A stretch of 64,000 bases of DNA from an uncultured Myxococcales bacterium (GTDB taxonomy: Bacteria > Myxococcota_A > UBA9042), in assembly GCA_903924465.1 (NCBI GenBank), contig CAIYBN010000007.1, forward strand, positions 18,989-82,988, read 5' to 3'. The position numbers were made by a program, and so were the translations under genes. Below, piece after piece: positions 27,801 through 36,455 of the stretch. The notes under the pieces are model-generated. The model was not told the origin of the DNA. It searched no databases and worked only from the letters and a program-made list of their open reading frames with translations. Every line of letters starts with the position of its first letter. The first letter of the stretch is position 1.

Positions 27801-28119
27801 CGCAGAAGTGCAGTCGGGCGCGGTTGTGCAGCAGCTGTTTGGCCACACCGGCGCCATCACAGGACTGACGTGGTCCGTGGCCGGCCGGTTGTTGTCCACT
27901 TCCGAGGACGGGACCGCCCGCGTCTGGGCCGCGCCGGTTGGCAAGGCGATGCAGCAGATCGCCGTGTTCAGCCGCCATTGCCCTGCGCCTTGTTCCGCCA
28001 CAACTGGCGGCGAAATCTCCGTGCTCGGCGGCGTATGGCGTGACGCAGAAGCCCGCAATATCATCACTTTTGCCAGCGACGGCAGCCTGTTTGGCTGGAA
28101 AGGCCCGGCAGGCCCTTGA
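24850..28119 (+). CDS. Lipoprotein fusing MopE-type metal-binding repeats to a WD40-like beta-propeller
   Basis: 1,089 residues. The signal peptide ends LLLLACG, with lipobox LLAC. An Asp/Ala-rich spacer (~30-145) follows. Residues ~150-445 hold five Cys/Asp repeats of the type CDGLDNDCDGLTDE (near 190, 253, 312, 377 and 431); this is the MopE-type putative metal-binding motif. From ~450 to the end there are repeated propeller blades such as VTAVAFSADGTRLATVGQTD, VVFSPDGGQVAVGDLSGTV and ITGLTWSVAGRLLSTSEDGT. It should be anchored at the outer membrane and exposed to periplasm or exterior. MopE repeats and WD40 blades are common separately; their fusion here is notable. Binding partner unknown. 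Confidence 0.87.
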   Translation: MTARQAAVQRALFALCALLLLACGDGIAESNGADATVGADSVADAVDVPDTAHDQADGWPVEIKDVAGDADGASEVLTPDATAADWVDAEDAVDAASDTWIADAVDVTSTDAPTPADAGQDADTADVVDAVGDTADAAVDALDPTCPYDPASYCLHWGVCKGGKITVDCTSGEPLCNYSAVIGYELIEKSCDGLDNDCNNLIDDSLKVPLASKQGGLCQGLMKTCQGKQGWQDPNFLVLPLYQSVETACDGQDNDCDGLTDVFQSEKKLVGFKGICADASYICDGANGWQLPDITTLPFWEPVETMCDGLDNDCDGLTDEDMDTANFLGSGVEVNNQGVCNGAPIRCLQGIWSQPDYGKQPGFEMPESSCDGLDNDCNGLTDELTPALASKQAGVCAGQELVCSGQIGWQDPDWTLLPGYATNAEWQCDGLDNDCDGLTDEDAACPQWQVGGRGRGALALSPDGQQLAWTTMQGVQVVDWQSRLVTRNWFGHDFAVTAVAFSADGTRLATVGQTDVLQVWPLAGPATPTAGEKPVLAVGGLGTTFEAVVFSPDGGQVAVGDLSGTVRVYALWSGKQVAALIGHKAAVAWLADGSGQNGVLLTGDQNGVVRRWQVASQTGQQMALMPGAVRAIVAMPGTTRVLLIADSQATVVDAANGEPEAQLLGGASNWVSGALRPDGGGEALLVETDGTVRRFALPAPAGLFVDVTPTQTLVPPPDVQGDAAVSLVARSGHVAVGFVAQGPWQLDLAAASWSRATTRHAGAVHDVAITGDLLLSGGDDTAIRLWRAADGESLTALWGHQGAVLAIQPLTQLPNFPPGSPLAILLSSGLGLASGSDDFTVRLWSVTPTAGGIGVLTPKIFGLGGPWPDDLALTADVPGIWAAGGPTLSKISTDPAKLGQKLNAYPTKLGNVIERVVPSPDGQWLALGLSGDGAALNVHYRIIAAKTFAVLHEWSGMPAPVHAVAWSGDGARVALAGPDGVIQIAEVQSGAVVQQLFGHTGAITGLTWSVAGRLLSTSEDGTARVWAAPVGKAMQQIAVFSRHCPAPCSATTGGEISVLGGVWRDAEARNIITFASDGSLFGWKGPAGP

Positions 28120-28163
28120 AGCGCCGGCCCGCGAGTTGCACACTCCACACCGAGAGGTCCGCC

Positions 28164-28844
28164 ATGATGCGTTTGTTCGCCCTGTGTCTTGCACTTTCCT
28201 TGGCCACCGCGTGCACGCCCCACGCACGCGCGCCGCTGTCCGATCTGACGACGGCCCACGAATGGGACGCGCCCGACCGCGACGAGTGGCAAATGCCCCA
28301 CGCGATTGTCCAGGCGCTGGAGATCAAGCCGGGGATGAAGGTGGTCGATCTCGGCGCCGGTACGGGCTACATGCTGCCGTTCCTGTCGGAAGCCGTGGGT
28401 CCGGAAGGCAAAGTGTACGCGGTGGAAATCCAGAAGGACTTTGCGACGATGCTGCGCTTTCGGACGCACCACGAGCAGCTCGCCAACGTGGAAGTCATCG
28501 AGGATACGGCGATTTCCATGACTTTGACCGAAAAAGTCGATCGCGTCCTGCTGCTCAATACCTACCGGCAGCTGGAACAGCCGATTGCGATGATGAAAGC
28601 GGTGCGCGCGGCGCTGAATCCCGGTGGGCTCGTGGTGATCGTGGACGTGCGTCCGGATCCGCGGGTGGAAGGCCCGCCGCCGGAGCAGCGTCTGTCGCCG
28701 AATACCGTGGAGGCGGAAGCGCGCGGGGCGGGTCTGACGGTCATCGCGGATTCGACGCACCTGCCGCGCGACTATCTGCTCGTGCTGGCTGATGCCGAGG
28801 AAGCGGCGAAATTGCCGCCTTCCGCGACGCCGACGCAGCCGTAG
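28164..28844 (+). CDS. Class I SAM-dependent methyltransferase with lipoprotein-type signal
   Basis: 226 residues. The N-terminus MRLFALCLALSLATACTPH looks like a signal peptide ending in a relaxed lipobox (ATAC). The rest is a Rossmann methyltransferase: VVDLGAGTGYMLPFLSEAVG (motif I), VYAVEIQKDF (motif II, acidic residue for the SAM ribose), then LLLNTYRQLEQP and PGGLVVIVDVRPDP. Homologous exported or lipoprotein methyltransferases are annotated in several Gram-negatives, but their substrate, and how SAM would reach them, are unclear. The start ATG at 28164 follows GAGAGG. It lies between two other lipoprotein genes. Confidence 0.83.
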   Translation: MMRLFALCLALSLATACTPHARAPLSDLTTAHEWDAPDRDEWQMPHAIVQALEIKPGMKVVDLGAGTGYMLPFLSEAVGPEGKVYAVEIQKDFATMLRFRTHHEQLANVEVIEDTAISMTLTEKVDRVLLLNTYRQLEQPIAMMKAVRAALNPGGLVVIVDVRPDPRVEGPPPEQRLSPNTVEAEARGAGLTVIADSTHLPRDYLLVLADAEEAAKLPPSATPTQP

Positions 28845-28854
28845 GATGATCCTC

Positions 28855-29520
28855 ATGCGCCTGTTGTTACTCACGATGATGACGGTCAGCCTGCTCGGCT
28901 GCGGTGCGACTTCGACAAGCAGCACCGACGCCTCCGCCGACGCGATCCCTGGCGACGGGGCAGACGACACCGCGGCTTTGGGCAGCGACGCGACGAGCAC
29001 CGATGCCATCGGAACCGACACCGCAAGCGCGGAGGTGACAGGCACGGACGCTGTCGTCGCCGAGACGATCACCAGCGATTCGCCGTGGACGGGCACCTTG
29101 TTTGTCAACGAGATCCAAGCCGGCGGCACCAAGAAGAACCTGACTGTGGCGACCGACGGCGACTGGTTTGAGCTGTACAACGTCGGCGCCAAGGATCTCG
29201 ACTTGAGCGCGTGCAAGGTCGGCGGACTGACCAATGGCCTCGCCGGCGCCAATCCGCTGCCCACCGGCACCTCCATCGCCGCGGGCGGCTTTCTGGTCGT
29301 CTACTACAACCACGTCAACCTCGGCGTGCCGGTCATCAACGCGGGCATCAAGAGCGATGGCAGCATGGCGATCTGGGATACCGGCGGCCTGTTGGTCGAT
29401 TCCATCGACTGGAACGAAGGCGCCAGCCCGGCAGGATCCACCTACGACCGCACGCCCGACGGCAGCGCGACGTGGAAAACCGTTTCGCCGCCCACGCCTG
29501 GACAGCCCAACAGCAAATAG
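28855..29520 (+). CDS. Lipoprotein with C-terminal lamin-tail (LTD) domain
   Basis: 221 residues from ATG 28855 (a second ATG at 28846 is possible; AGGA lies 6-9 nt upstream of 28855). Signal peptide ends SLLGCG, lipobox LLGC. A Ser/Thr/Asp/Ala-rich linker (~20-75) is followed by a lamin-tail domain: LFVNEIQAGG, GDWFELYNVGAKDLDLSACK, AAGGFLVVYYN, SIDWNEGASPAGSTYDRTPD and a TPGQPNS ending, the usual bacterial LTD signature. LTD domains occur in many secreted proteins, often with nucleases or MopE repeats. A related LTD is embedded in the giant gene at ~62272-62940. rpe follows after 7 nt. Confidence 0.84.
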   Translation: MRLLLLTMMTVSLLGCGATSTSSTDASADAIPGDGADDTAALGSDATSTDAIGTDTASAEVTGTDAVVAETITSDSPWTGTLFVNEIQAGGTKKNLTVATDGDWFELYNVGAKDLDLSACKVGGLTNGLAGANPLPTGTSIAAGGFLVVYYNHVNLGVPVINAGIKSDGSMAIWDTGGLLVDSIDWNEGASPAGSTYDRTPDGSATWKTVSPPTPGQPNSK

Positions 29521-29527
29521 GTCGCAC

Positions 29528-30190
29528 ATGCATCCGATTCTCATCGCACCGTCCATTTTGTCAGCCGATTTTGCCCACTTGGCCGATGAAGCGGCATCCG
29601 TCGCAGCGGCCGGCGCTGATCTGCTGCACGTGGATGTGATGGATGGCCATTTTGTGCCCAACTTGACGATCGGCGCGCCCGTCGCGGGATGGCTCAAGAA
29701 GAACACGCAGTTGCCGCTCGATTGCCACCTGATGGTGGAGAATCCTGACCTGTTGCTTGCGGATTTTGCCCAAGCCGGCACGACTTGGCTGTCCGTCCAC
29801 GTCGAGGCTTGCCGGCATCTGCACCGCACCGTGCAAAATATCCGCGCGCTCGGCATGAAGCCGGGCGTCGCGCTCAATCCCCACACGCCGTTCGCGGCGA
29901 TCGAGCCGATCTTGCCTGAAGTCGATTTTGTCCTCGTGATGAGCGTCAATCCCGGCTTCGGTGGTCAGAGCTTCATCAGCCACGTGTTGGAAAAGGTTCG
30001 CCACATCGACGCTTGGCGAAAGGTCCACAAACCAGGGCTGTTCATCGAAATCGATGGCGGGATCCACAACGGCACCATCGCGGCCGCACGGCACGCCGGC
30101 GTCGACTGGTTCGTCGCGGGATCGGCGGTCTTTGGCCAGCGCGACCGCTTGGCGGCAATCGCTGGTTTGCGCGCGGCGGCGATCGCCTAG
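29528..30190 (+). CDS. rpe: Ribulose-phosphate 3-epimerase
   Basis: 220 residues, a TIM-barrel metalloenzyme interconverting ribulose-5-P and xylulose-5-P. Motifs: APSILSADFAHLADE, HVDVMDGHFVPNLTIG with the metal His and Asp, LDCHLMVENP, MSVNPGFGGQSF and IEIDGGIH. All four expected metal ligands (two His, two Asp) are visible. The ATG at 29528 gives the standard N-terminus; the frame is open earlier but inside the lamin-tail gene. The stop is 3 nt from the convergent transporter stop. Confidence 0.97.
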   Translation: MHPILIAPSILSADFAHLADEAASVAAAGADLLHVDVMDGHFVPNLTIGAPVAGWLKKNTQLPLDCHLMVENPDLLLADFAQAGTTWLSVHVEACRHLHRTVQNIRALGMKPGVALNPHTPFAAIEPILPEVDFVLVMSVNPGFGGQSFISHVLEKVRHIDAWRKVHKPGLFIEIDGGIHNGTIAAARHAGVDWFVAGSAVFGQRDRLAAIAGLRAAAIA

Positions 30191-30193
30191 CGG

Positions 30194-31993
30194 TCAATGG
30201 TGGTGGCCATGGCCGTGGTCGTGCTGGTGACCATGGTCGTGCCCGTGCGCGGTTTCGGGATCCACGTGATCGCGGTCGTCGAACGCCATGACTTGACCCA
30301 GGAAACCGCGGGCGCCTTGGCGGAGTGCGGACGCAGCGAAGAGCACAGCCAAGAGCCAGGCGCACACCCGTTGCACGCTGTGGAGCGCGTCATGCGCATC
30401 CACGGTCATCTCGGGCACGTGGTAGGCCCCCAGCACCTGGTTGCACACGTAGCCCGCGGCGATCGCGAGCGCTGCCATCACCGCACCAAACCGCAACGCG
30501 GTCGGCGTCCCATGCAGTCGCGCCAGAACGCCGAAGGTCGACACGTTGGTCGCGGGTCCGGTCAACAACAGCGCCAGCCCTGCGCCCGGCGACACGCCAT
30601 GGGCCACCAAGACGGCGACCAGCGGCGTGGCCCCCGAGGCACAGACGTACAGCGGCATGCCCAGCAGCGCGAACAAGGGCACGTCCAAGCCCGGCGGCAA
30701 ATGGGTCAGCAGGCCAGCCTTCAGCTCCGGCTCCGCCAACGCGGCGAGGATCAAGCCGAGCAGCAGCCAGGGCCCGGTGTGGTCGACGATTTCGCCAAAT
30801 CCAAGCAGGAGTCCCTGGCGCAGTCGCGCCGGCCAAGCCTGGGTATTCTTCTGCGGCAGGGTGCTTTGGCCGTGGTGGGCATGAAGCGGCGGCAGGTTGC
30901 GCCCGACGAGCCAGCCCACACCCAGCGCGACGCACGCCGCCGCCACGAGCCGCGTCACCGCCATGCGCCCACCGAGCAGGGGCCAGGACAGCAGGATCGC
31001 GTCGAGGCCCAACTCCGGAGTGGCCACCAGAAACGCCAGCCCCGCCGCCGCCGGCACGCCCTGCATCATCAGGCTGCGGTAGACCGGCACCACACCGCAG
31101 GAGCAGATGGGCAAAGGCAACCCGAACAGAACACCGCGCACCGCTTGCGAAAACGCGCCACCGCGGCGCATCCAAGCCGCGGACGCAGCCGGCAGCATCG
31201 CTTGGACGACACCGGCGAACAGATACGCCAGCAGCAACGCTGGCGCCGATTCCAACAGGAAATGCAGAAAGCCTTGGGCCGCCATTTCGCCGTGCGGATC
31301 GTGACCCAGCAGCGCCGCGACGACCGCCAGCCCCGCCAAGCCGCCGACACCGCTGGCGAACCGACCGCGATACCCTTGCGCCACGTGGATGAGCGGGTGC
31401 GGTCGGTGCATCACGACGTGCAGGAGGGAGCCTGCGACCAGGGATTCAATCAGTCCGATCGCCGCGCCGTCGGGCACCGTGGATGGTCCTGCCCACATGC
31501 CCAGAATGGTCGCCGCGGCCACGAGCGCGAGCGCGAGCCCGGCGATCCGCCGACCATAGGTGGGTCGCAGCAGCCACCAGATCGTCAGGCCTTCTGGCAG
31601 TCGATGGAGCAAGACAGCGGTGGCCAATTGCGGCCGGGCATCGCCGCTCGCGAGTGCGACACCGTCGAGGGTGGCGTGCAGCACCAACCCCGCCATGCCC
31701 AGAAGAAGCGCGACCGCGTGGACCCTTTCCGCCGCCCGGTGCAGCCAGCGTTCCGCCAGCGACGGTCCCAACAGGCCGAGCAGCACTAGCGGCACCGCCC
31801 AGATACCCGCTTCGCCCAGCGCGTGCGGCAGGACGTCGGCCAGCACAATGCCCGCCACGGACACCAGCACGAAGCCGTCCATGCCCTGCATCGCCGTCGT
31901 TTGCAGCCACAGCGGCGCACGCTGGACCCACGCGAGCAGCGCCGGACCCAGCAGCAGCACGCCCAGACTAAGAAGCCAAAGTTCCAAGCTCAC
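30194..31993 (-). CDS. ZIP-like metal transporter fused to CSCG-type permease, with His-rich tail
   Basis: 599 residues from a GTG start. Residues ~1-220 are ZIP-like: LHATLDGVALASG and LLHRLPEGL correspond to the paired metal-site motifs HxxxDG and HxxPEG. Residues ~235-570 match the ArsP_1/DUF318 permease family, with the hallmark PICSCGVVPVYRS, TPELGLDAIL and the second half-repeat GATPLVAVLVAHG with LLTGPATNVSTF. The tail is HGHDHGHQHDHGHGHHH, a likely metal buffer. Proteins with the permease domain are proposed Cu/Zn or organoarsenical exporters. Metal (Zn or Cu) efflux is the best guess. Ends 6 nt from hemB on the same strand. Confidence 0.83.
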   Translation of the reverse strand: MSLELWLLSLGVLLLGPALLAWVQRAPLWLQTTAMQGMDGFVLVSVAGIVLADVLPHALGEAGIWAVPLVLLGLLGPSLAERWLHRAAERVHAVALLLGMAGLVLHATLDGVALASGDARPQLATAVLLHRLPEGLTIWWLLRPTYGRRIAGLALALVAAATILGMWAGPSTVPDGAAIGLIESLVAGSLLHVVMHRPHPLIHVAQGYRGRFASGVGGLAGLAVVAALLGHDPHGEMAAQGFLHFLLESAPALLLAYLFAGVVQAMLPAASAAWMRRGGAFSQAVRGVLFGLPLPICSCGVVPVYRSLMMQGVPAAAGLAFLVATPELGLDAILLSWPLLGGRMAVTRLVAAACVALGVGWLVGRNLPPLHAHHGQSTLPQKNTQAWPARLRQGLLLGFGEIVDHTGPWLLLGLILAALAEPELKAGLLTHLPPGLDVPLFALLGMPLYVCASGATPLVAVLVAHGVSPGAGLALLLTGPATNVSTFGVLARLHGTPTALRFGAVMAALAIAAGYVCNQVLGAYHVPEMTVDAHDALHSVQRVCAWLLAVLFAASALRQGARGFLGQVMAFDDRDHVDPETAHGHDHGHQHDHGHGHHH

Positions 31994-31999
31994 AACTTG

Positions 32000-32986
32000 C
32001 TACTCTTTGCCCGCCAGCCAGCGTGCCGCCTGATGGGCATAGTAGGTCAGGATCATGTCCGCACCAGCGCGGCGGATGGCGAGAAGCGATTCGAGCGCAG
32101 CTTTCTTCTCGTCCAGCCAACCGTTTTGCGCCGCCGCCTTGAGCATCGCGTATTCACCCGACACTTGGTATGCCGCGACCGGCAGCGACGTCGCCGCGCG
32201 CACCTCCGCGATCACGTCCAGATACGGACCCGCCGGCTTGACCATCACCATGTCCGCGCCTTCCATCTCGTCCAGCGCCACTTCGCGGCGGGATTCACGA
32301 CGGTTGGCCGGGTCCATCTGGTAGGTCTTCTTGTCGCCAAATTTCGGCGCGGAAGCCAGAGCGTCGCGAAACGGGCCATAGAACGCCGACGCGTATTTGG
32401 CGGTGTAGGCGAGGATGGCCACGTCCTGAAAGCCTTCGGCATCCAGCGCCGCGCGGATCGCGCCGATCCGTCCGTCCATCATGTCGCTCGGGCTGACAAT
32501 GTCCGCACCGGCATGGGCGTGGCACAGCGCTTGGCGGCACAGGATGTGCACCGTGTCGTCGTTCAAGATCCGCCCGTCCTCGCTGACGACCCCGTCGTGG
32601 CCGTCGCTGTTGTACGGATCCAGCGCAACGTCGGTGATCACACAGAGATCCGGCCATTTCCGCTTCAGCAGCCGCACGGTTTGTGGCACGAGACCTTGCG
32701 GATTCCAGCACTCGTCGGCGGTGCGGTTCTTCAGGCTTTCGTCCACAGCGGGAAACAGCACGACGGACGTCACGCCATCGGCGATACCTGCCGCGACTTC
32801 TTTGAGCAGTTCGTCCGTCGAAAGGCGAAAACAGCCCGGCATCGACTTGATCGCCTCGCGACCCGCGCCTGCGTGGATGAAGAGCGGCCAGATCAGCCGA
32901 CTGGCTTCCAGCGTTGTTTCGCGGGCAAAGCCACGCATCACCGCGTTCTTGCGGTTGCGGCGGGGACGAATGGGCATGTGCAGCAT
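32000..32986 (-). CDS. hemB: Delta-aminolevulinic acid dehydratase (porphobilinogen synthase)
   Basis: 328 residues. HemB condenses two 5-aminolevulinate to porphobilinogen. Active-site lysines are seen in LAYTAKYASAFYGPFR and MVMVKPAGPYLDV. The region that binds catalytic zinc in E. coli-type enzymes reads DVALDPYNSDGHDGV, with aspartates instead of the cysteine triad, so this is the Mg/K-dependent, zinc-independent type, as in Pseudomonas. Context: the next gene downstream is a putative metal exporter, which might be linked by metal or heme homeostasis; with the heme-rich proteins in this window, heme demand is high. Divergent from the XRE regulator. Confidence 0.96.
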   Translation of the reverse strand: MLHMPIRPRRNRKNAVMRGFARETTLEASRLIWPLFIHAGAGREAIKSMPGCFRLSTDELLKEVAAGIADGVTSVVLFPAVDESLKNRTADECWNPQGLVPQTVRLLKRKWPDLCVITDVALDPYNSDGHDGVVSEDGRILNDDTVHILCRQALCHAHAGADIVSPSDMMDGRIGAIRAALDAEGFQDVAILAYTAKYASAFYGPFRDALASAPKFGDKKTYQMDPANRRESRREVALDEMEGADMVMVKPAGPYLDVIAEVRAATSLPVAAYQVSGEYAMLKAAAQNGWLDEKKAALESLLAIRRAGADMILTYYAHQAARWLAGKE

Positions 32987-33214
32987 GAGGACCTCGTGGC
33001 GCCGGCGGTGGAAAGCAGTTTCCGGCGCGGGGCGGGATCATAGCGGGATGCACCGACGCTGGCGAGGCAGATCGGTAGTCTGTTTGTCACGGCATGTCAT
33101 CAATTGCCAAGTTCCCTAGTCCAACGCAGCGGGCAGGGTGTTCGGCCTGCTCAACGCGCCAGTTTTCAGACCCATTTGAATCGGTTGGCCCTGTTGCAAC
33201 CGCCTGGAGGAAGT

Positions 33215-33592
33215 ATGCCCCGCAAGAAAGAAGACCGCGCCCAAGCGCAACGGATTGCCCAGCGCCTCGGTTCGCGCCTGCGCGGCATGCGCAAGGCCGG
33301 TCACCGCACCCAGGATGATGTCAGCACCGCGATCGGTCTGACGACGGAAGCCTATGCGCGGATTGAACGCGGCTTGTCGCTGCCCAGCTTTCCGACCCTG
33401 ATGCGGCTCTGCGTGGCGCTGGACACCCGGCCGGACGTGCTGTTGCTGGAGGAGGCGCACGATGGCGCGGCGGAAGATGTGTCCACCGAACTGGCCGCGC
33501 TGAACGGCGAACTGCGCCATCTGGACGTGAAAGTCGTGCGCGACATCAGCCGACTGGCGCGGACGCTGCGTTCTGGCGGCTCGCTGGCGTAG
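33215..33592 (+). CDS. XRE-family helix-turn-helix regulator
   Basis: 125 residues. A basic N-terminus, then an XRE/Cro HTH (~15-75): LGSRLRGMRKAGHRTQDDVS, IGLTTEAYARIERGLSLPSF and LMRLCVALDTRPDVLL. The last ~45 residues are a charged helix, perhaps for dimerisation. The ATG at 33215 was chosen because TGGAGG precedes it by 5 nt; an upstream in-frame start has no such site. Divergent from hemB with 228 nt between, so it could control hemB, itself, or neither. Confidence 0.87.
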   Translation: MPRKKEDRAQAQRIAQRLGSRLRGMRKAGHRTQDDVSTAIGLTTEAYARIERGLSLPSFPTLMRLCVALDTRPDVLLLEEAHDGAAEDVSTELAALNGELRHLDVKVVRDISRLARTLRSGGSLA

Positions 33593-33632
33593 CGTCAGGT
33601 ACGGTCCAGCCCGGATCGCCGCTTGGAAAGTG

Positions 33633-33661
33633 TTGCCACCAGCACAGTTGTCACGTACACT
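33633..33661 (+). promoter_or_regulatory. Sigma70 promoter for rpsB-tsf
   Basis: TTGCCA (33633-33638, 5/6), 17-nt spacer, TACACT (33656-33661, 4/6). It lies ~177 nt before rpsB, giving a leader of about 170 nt that contains the hairpin listed next. Confidence 0.62.
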
Positions 33662-33723
33662 TCCGCCCCCGACTGCGGGATCCGTTAGGGCTGTCCTCAC
33701 GGCAAATACAGTCGAACCCTCGT

Positions 33724-33796
33724 AAAACGCACGCGTTTTTCGAGAAACTCAGGCTTTGACGACTCCGTGCCGGGACTCCCGGTGCATGTCAAAGCC
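33724..33796 (+). promoter_or_regulatory. Structured rpsB leader: small hairpin plus nested long stem
   Basis: GGCTTTGAC (33752-33760) pairs perfectly with GTCAAAGCC (33788-33796), and inside it CCGGG (33770-33774) pairs with CCCGG (33778-33782). Upstream, AAAACG/CGTTTT form a 6-bp stem (33724-33739). This lies 42 nt before the rpsB start and ends before the ribosome site. rpsB leaders with S2-responsive structure are known in other proteobacteria; that this one responds to S2 is inference. Confidence 0.5.
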
Positions 33797-33837
33797 GCAG
33801 CACGCGTCGACACCGGCGCAGGCAAACGGAGCTCACC

Positions 33838-34713
33838 ATGGCCAATCTGAACGTCACCATCAAAGACATGCTCGAAGCCGGCGCGCACTACGGTCACCAG
33901 ACCCGCCGCTGGAATCCGAAGATGAAGCGCTACATCTACGGCGCGCGCAACGGCATTTACATCATCAACTTGGGCAAGACCGCGAAGCTGCTCAAGGACG
34001 CGACGAACTTCCTGTCGCGCGTCACGGCGCACGGCCAGCAGGTCCTGTTCGTGGCCACCAAGCGTCAGGCCCGCGACATCGTCCGCGAGGAAGCCGAGCG
34101 CGCCAAGCAGCCGGTCGTGGCCCATCGCTGGCTCGGCGGCACGCTGACCAACTTCCGCACGGTCAAGACGTCGATTGAGAAGCTCAATGAAATCGAGCGC
34201 ATGATGTCGCCGGAAATGGCCCATCGCCTGCCGAAGAAAGAGCTGTCGCACCTGGCCAAGCAGCACGCGAAGCTGATGCGCAATCTGGGTGGTCTGCGGT
34301 CGATGCCGGCGATGCCGGGCGCGATCTTCGTGGTGGATCCGGTCGAGGAGCACATTGCGATCGCGGAAGCGCGTCGCTTGGGCATTCCGGTCGTCGGCGT
34401 GTGCGACACGAACGCGGATCCGGATCTGGTGGACTACATCATTCCGGCCAACGACGACGCAATGCGCTCGATTCGCCTGTTCGTTTCGACGGCGGCGGAA
34501 GCGTGCATCACCGGCGTGGCTTCGAGCAGCGCCGCGTTCGGCCGCGACTTTGACGGCAGCGTGAGCCCGACGGGCGCGGCGTTGGAGAACGTGGAAATCA
34601 TCCGCAAGCCGCGTCACGCGGAAGCGGCGGTTGAAGTCGCTCTCGACGCGGACATCGATGCTGCGGATGCGGACATCGATGCCGATGTGGATGCGGACGC
34701 CGAAGAGGCGTAA
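33838..34713 (+). CDS. rpsB: 30S ribosomal protein S2
   Basis: 291 residues. S2 domain motifs: IKDMLEAGAHYGHQTRRWNP, VLFVATKRQARDIV, HRWLGGTLTNF and AIFVVDPVEEHIAIAEARRLGIP. The C-terminal ~25 residues form a very acidic Asp/Ala tail (VALDADIDAADADIDADVDA), longer than in E. coli and of unknown purpose. First gene of the rpsB-tsf unit; tsf follows after 86 nt. Confidence 0.97.
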   Translation: MANLNVTIKDMLEAGAHYGHQTRRWNPKMKRYIYGARNGIYIINLGKTAKLLKDATNFLSRVTAHGQQVLFVATKRQARDIVREEAERAKQPVVAHRWLGGTLTNFRTVKTSIEKLNEIERMMSPEMAHRLPKKELSHLAKQHAKLMRNLGGLRSMPAMPGAIFVVDPVEEHIAIAEARRLGIPVVGVCDTNADPDLVDYIIPANDDAMRSIRLFVSTAAEACITGVASSSAAFGRDFDGSVSPTGAALENVEIIRKPRHAEAAVEVALDADIDAADADIDADVDADAEEA

Positions 34714-34799
34714 GCCGACCGGTTCCCAAGCACTCTGACACAAACTGATTTCGACAAGGAATAGCGGGCAGGAGCCGGCGTTCCGACCTGGAGACCACC

Positions 34800-35459
34800 A
34801 TGACTGTTGCAATTACGGCTACGATGATCAAGGAACTGCGCGATGCGACTGGCGCGCCCATGGGCGACTGCAAGAAGGCGCTGACCGAGAGCAACGGCGA
34901 CCAGAAGGCCGCGCAGGAATACCTGCAGAAGAAGTCGCTGGCGACCGCGCAGAAGAAGTCCGGCCGCGTGGCGGTGGAAGGCCGCGTGTCCAGCTACGTG
35001 CACCACGACGGCAAGTCGGGTGCGATCATTGAAGTGAACTGCGAATCGGATTTCGTCGCCAATACGCCGGAATTCGAAGAGCTGGTCCGCAGCTTCTGCC
35101 TGCAAATCGTCGCGATGCGGCCGGAATATGTGCGCAAGGAAGACATTCCGTCGGACGTGCTGCGCAACCAGCGTGCGATCTTCGAGCAGCAGGTCCGCGA
35201 GATGGGCAAGCCGGAGAACCTGGTGCCGAAGATCGCCGAGGGCAAGCTGAACGCGTGGTACGGCGACATTTGCTTGCTGGAGCAGGCGTACATCAAGGAT
35301 GAGAAAGGCACGTCGGTCGGCAAGTTCCTGGCCGAGCGCATTGCCAAGACGGGTGAAAACATCGTCGTGCGCCGCTTCTCGCGCTTTGAACTGGGCGAGG
35401 GCCTGACCAAAAAAGAGGACGATTTCGTCGCCGAAGTCGAGCGGATGGCGCAGGGCTAG
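34800..35459 (+). CDS. tsf: Elongation factor Ts (short form)
   Basis: 219 residues, short compared with the ~280 of E. coli, as in lineages whose core subdomain is reduced. N-terminal UBA-like motif TATMIKELRDATGAPMGDCK followed by ALTESNGDQKAAQEYLQKK. The core has VNCESDFVANTPEFEELV, the nucleotide-exchange region. EF-Ts catalyses GDP release from EF-Tu. Followed 28 nt after the stop by a strong terminator, which separates it from pyrH. Confidence 0.97.
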   Translation: MTVAITATMIKELRDATGAPMGDCKKALTESNGDQKAAQEYLQKKSLATAQKKSGRVAVEGRVSSYVHHDGKSGAIIEVNCESDFVANTPEFEELVRSFCLQIVAMRPEYVRKEDIPSDVLRNQRAIFEQQVREMGKPENLVPKIAEGKLNAWYGDICLLEQAYIKDEKGTSVGKFLAERIAKTGENIVVRRFSRFELGEGLTKKEDDFVAEVERMAQG

Positions 35460-36437
<978 letters not shown>

Positions 36438-36455
36438 TCGCAGGACGAGGGCGAG

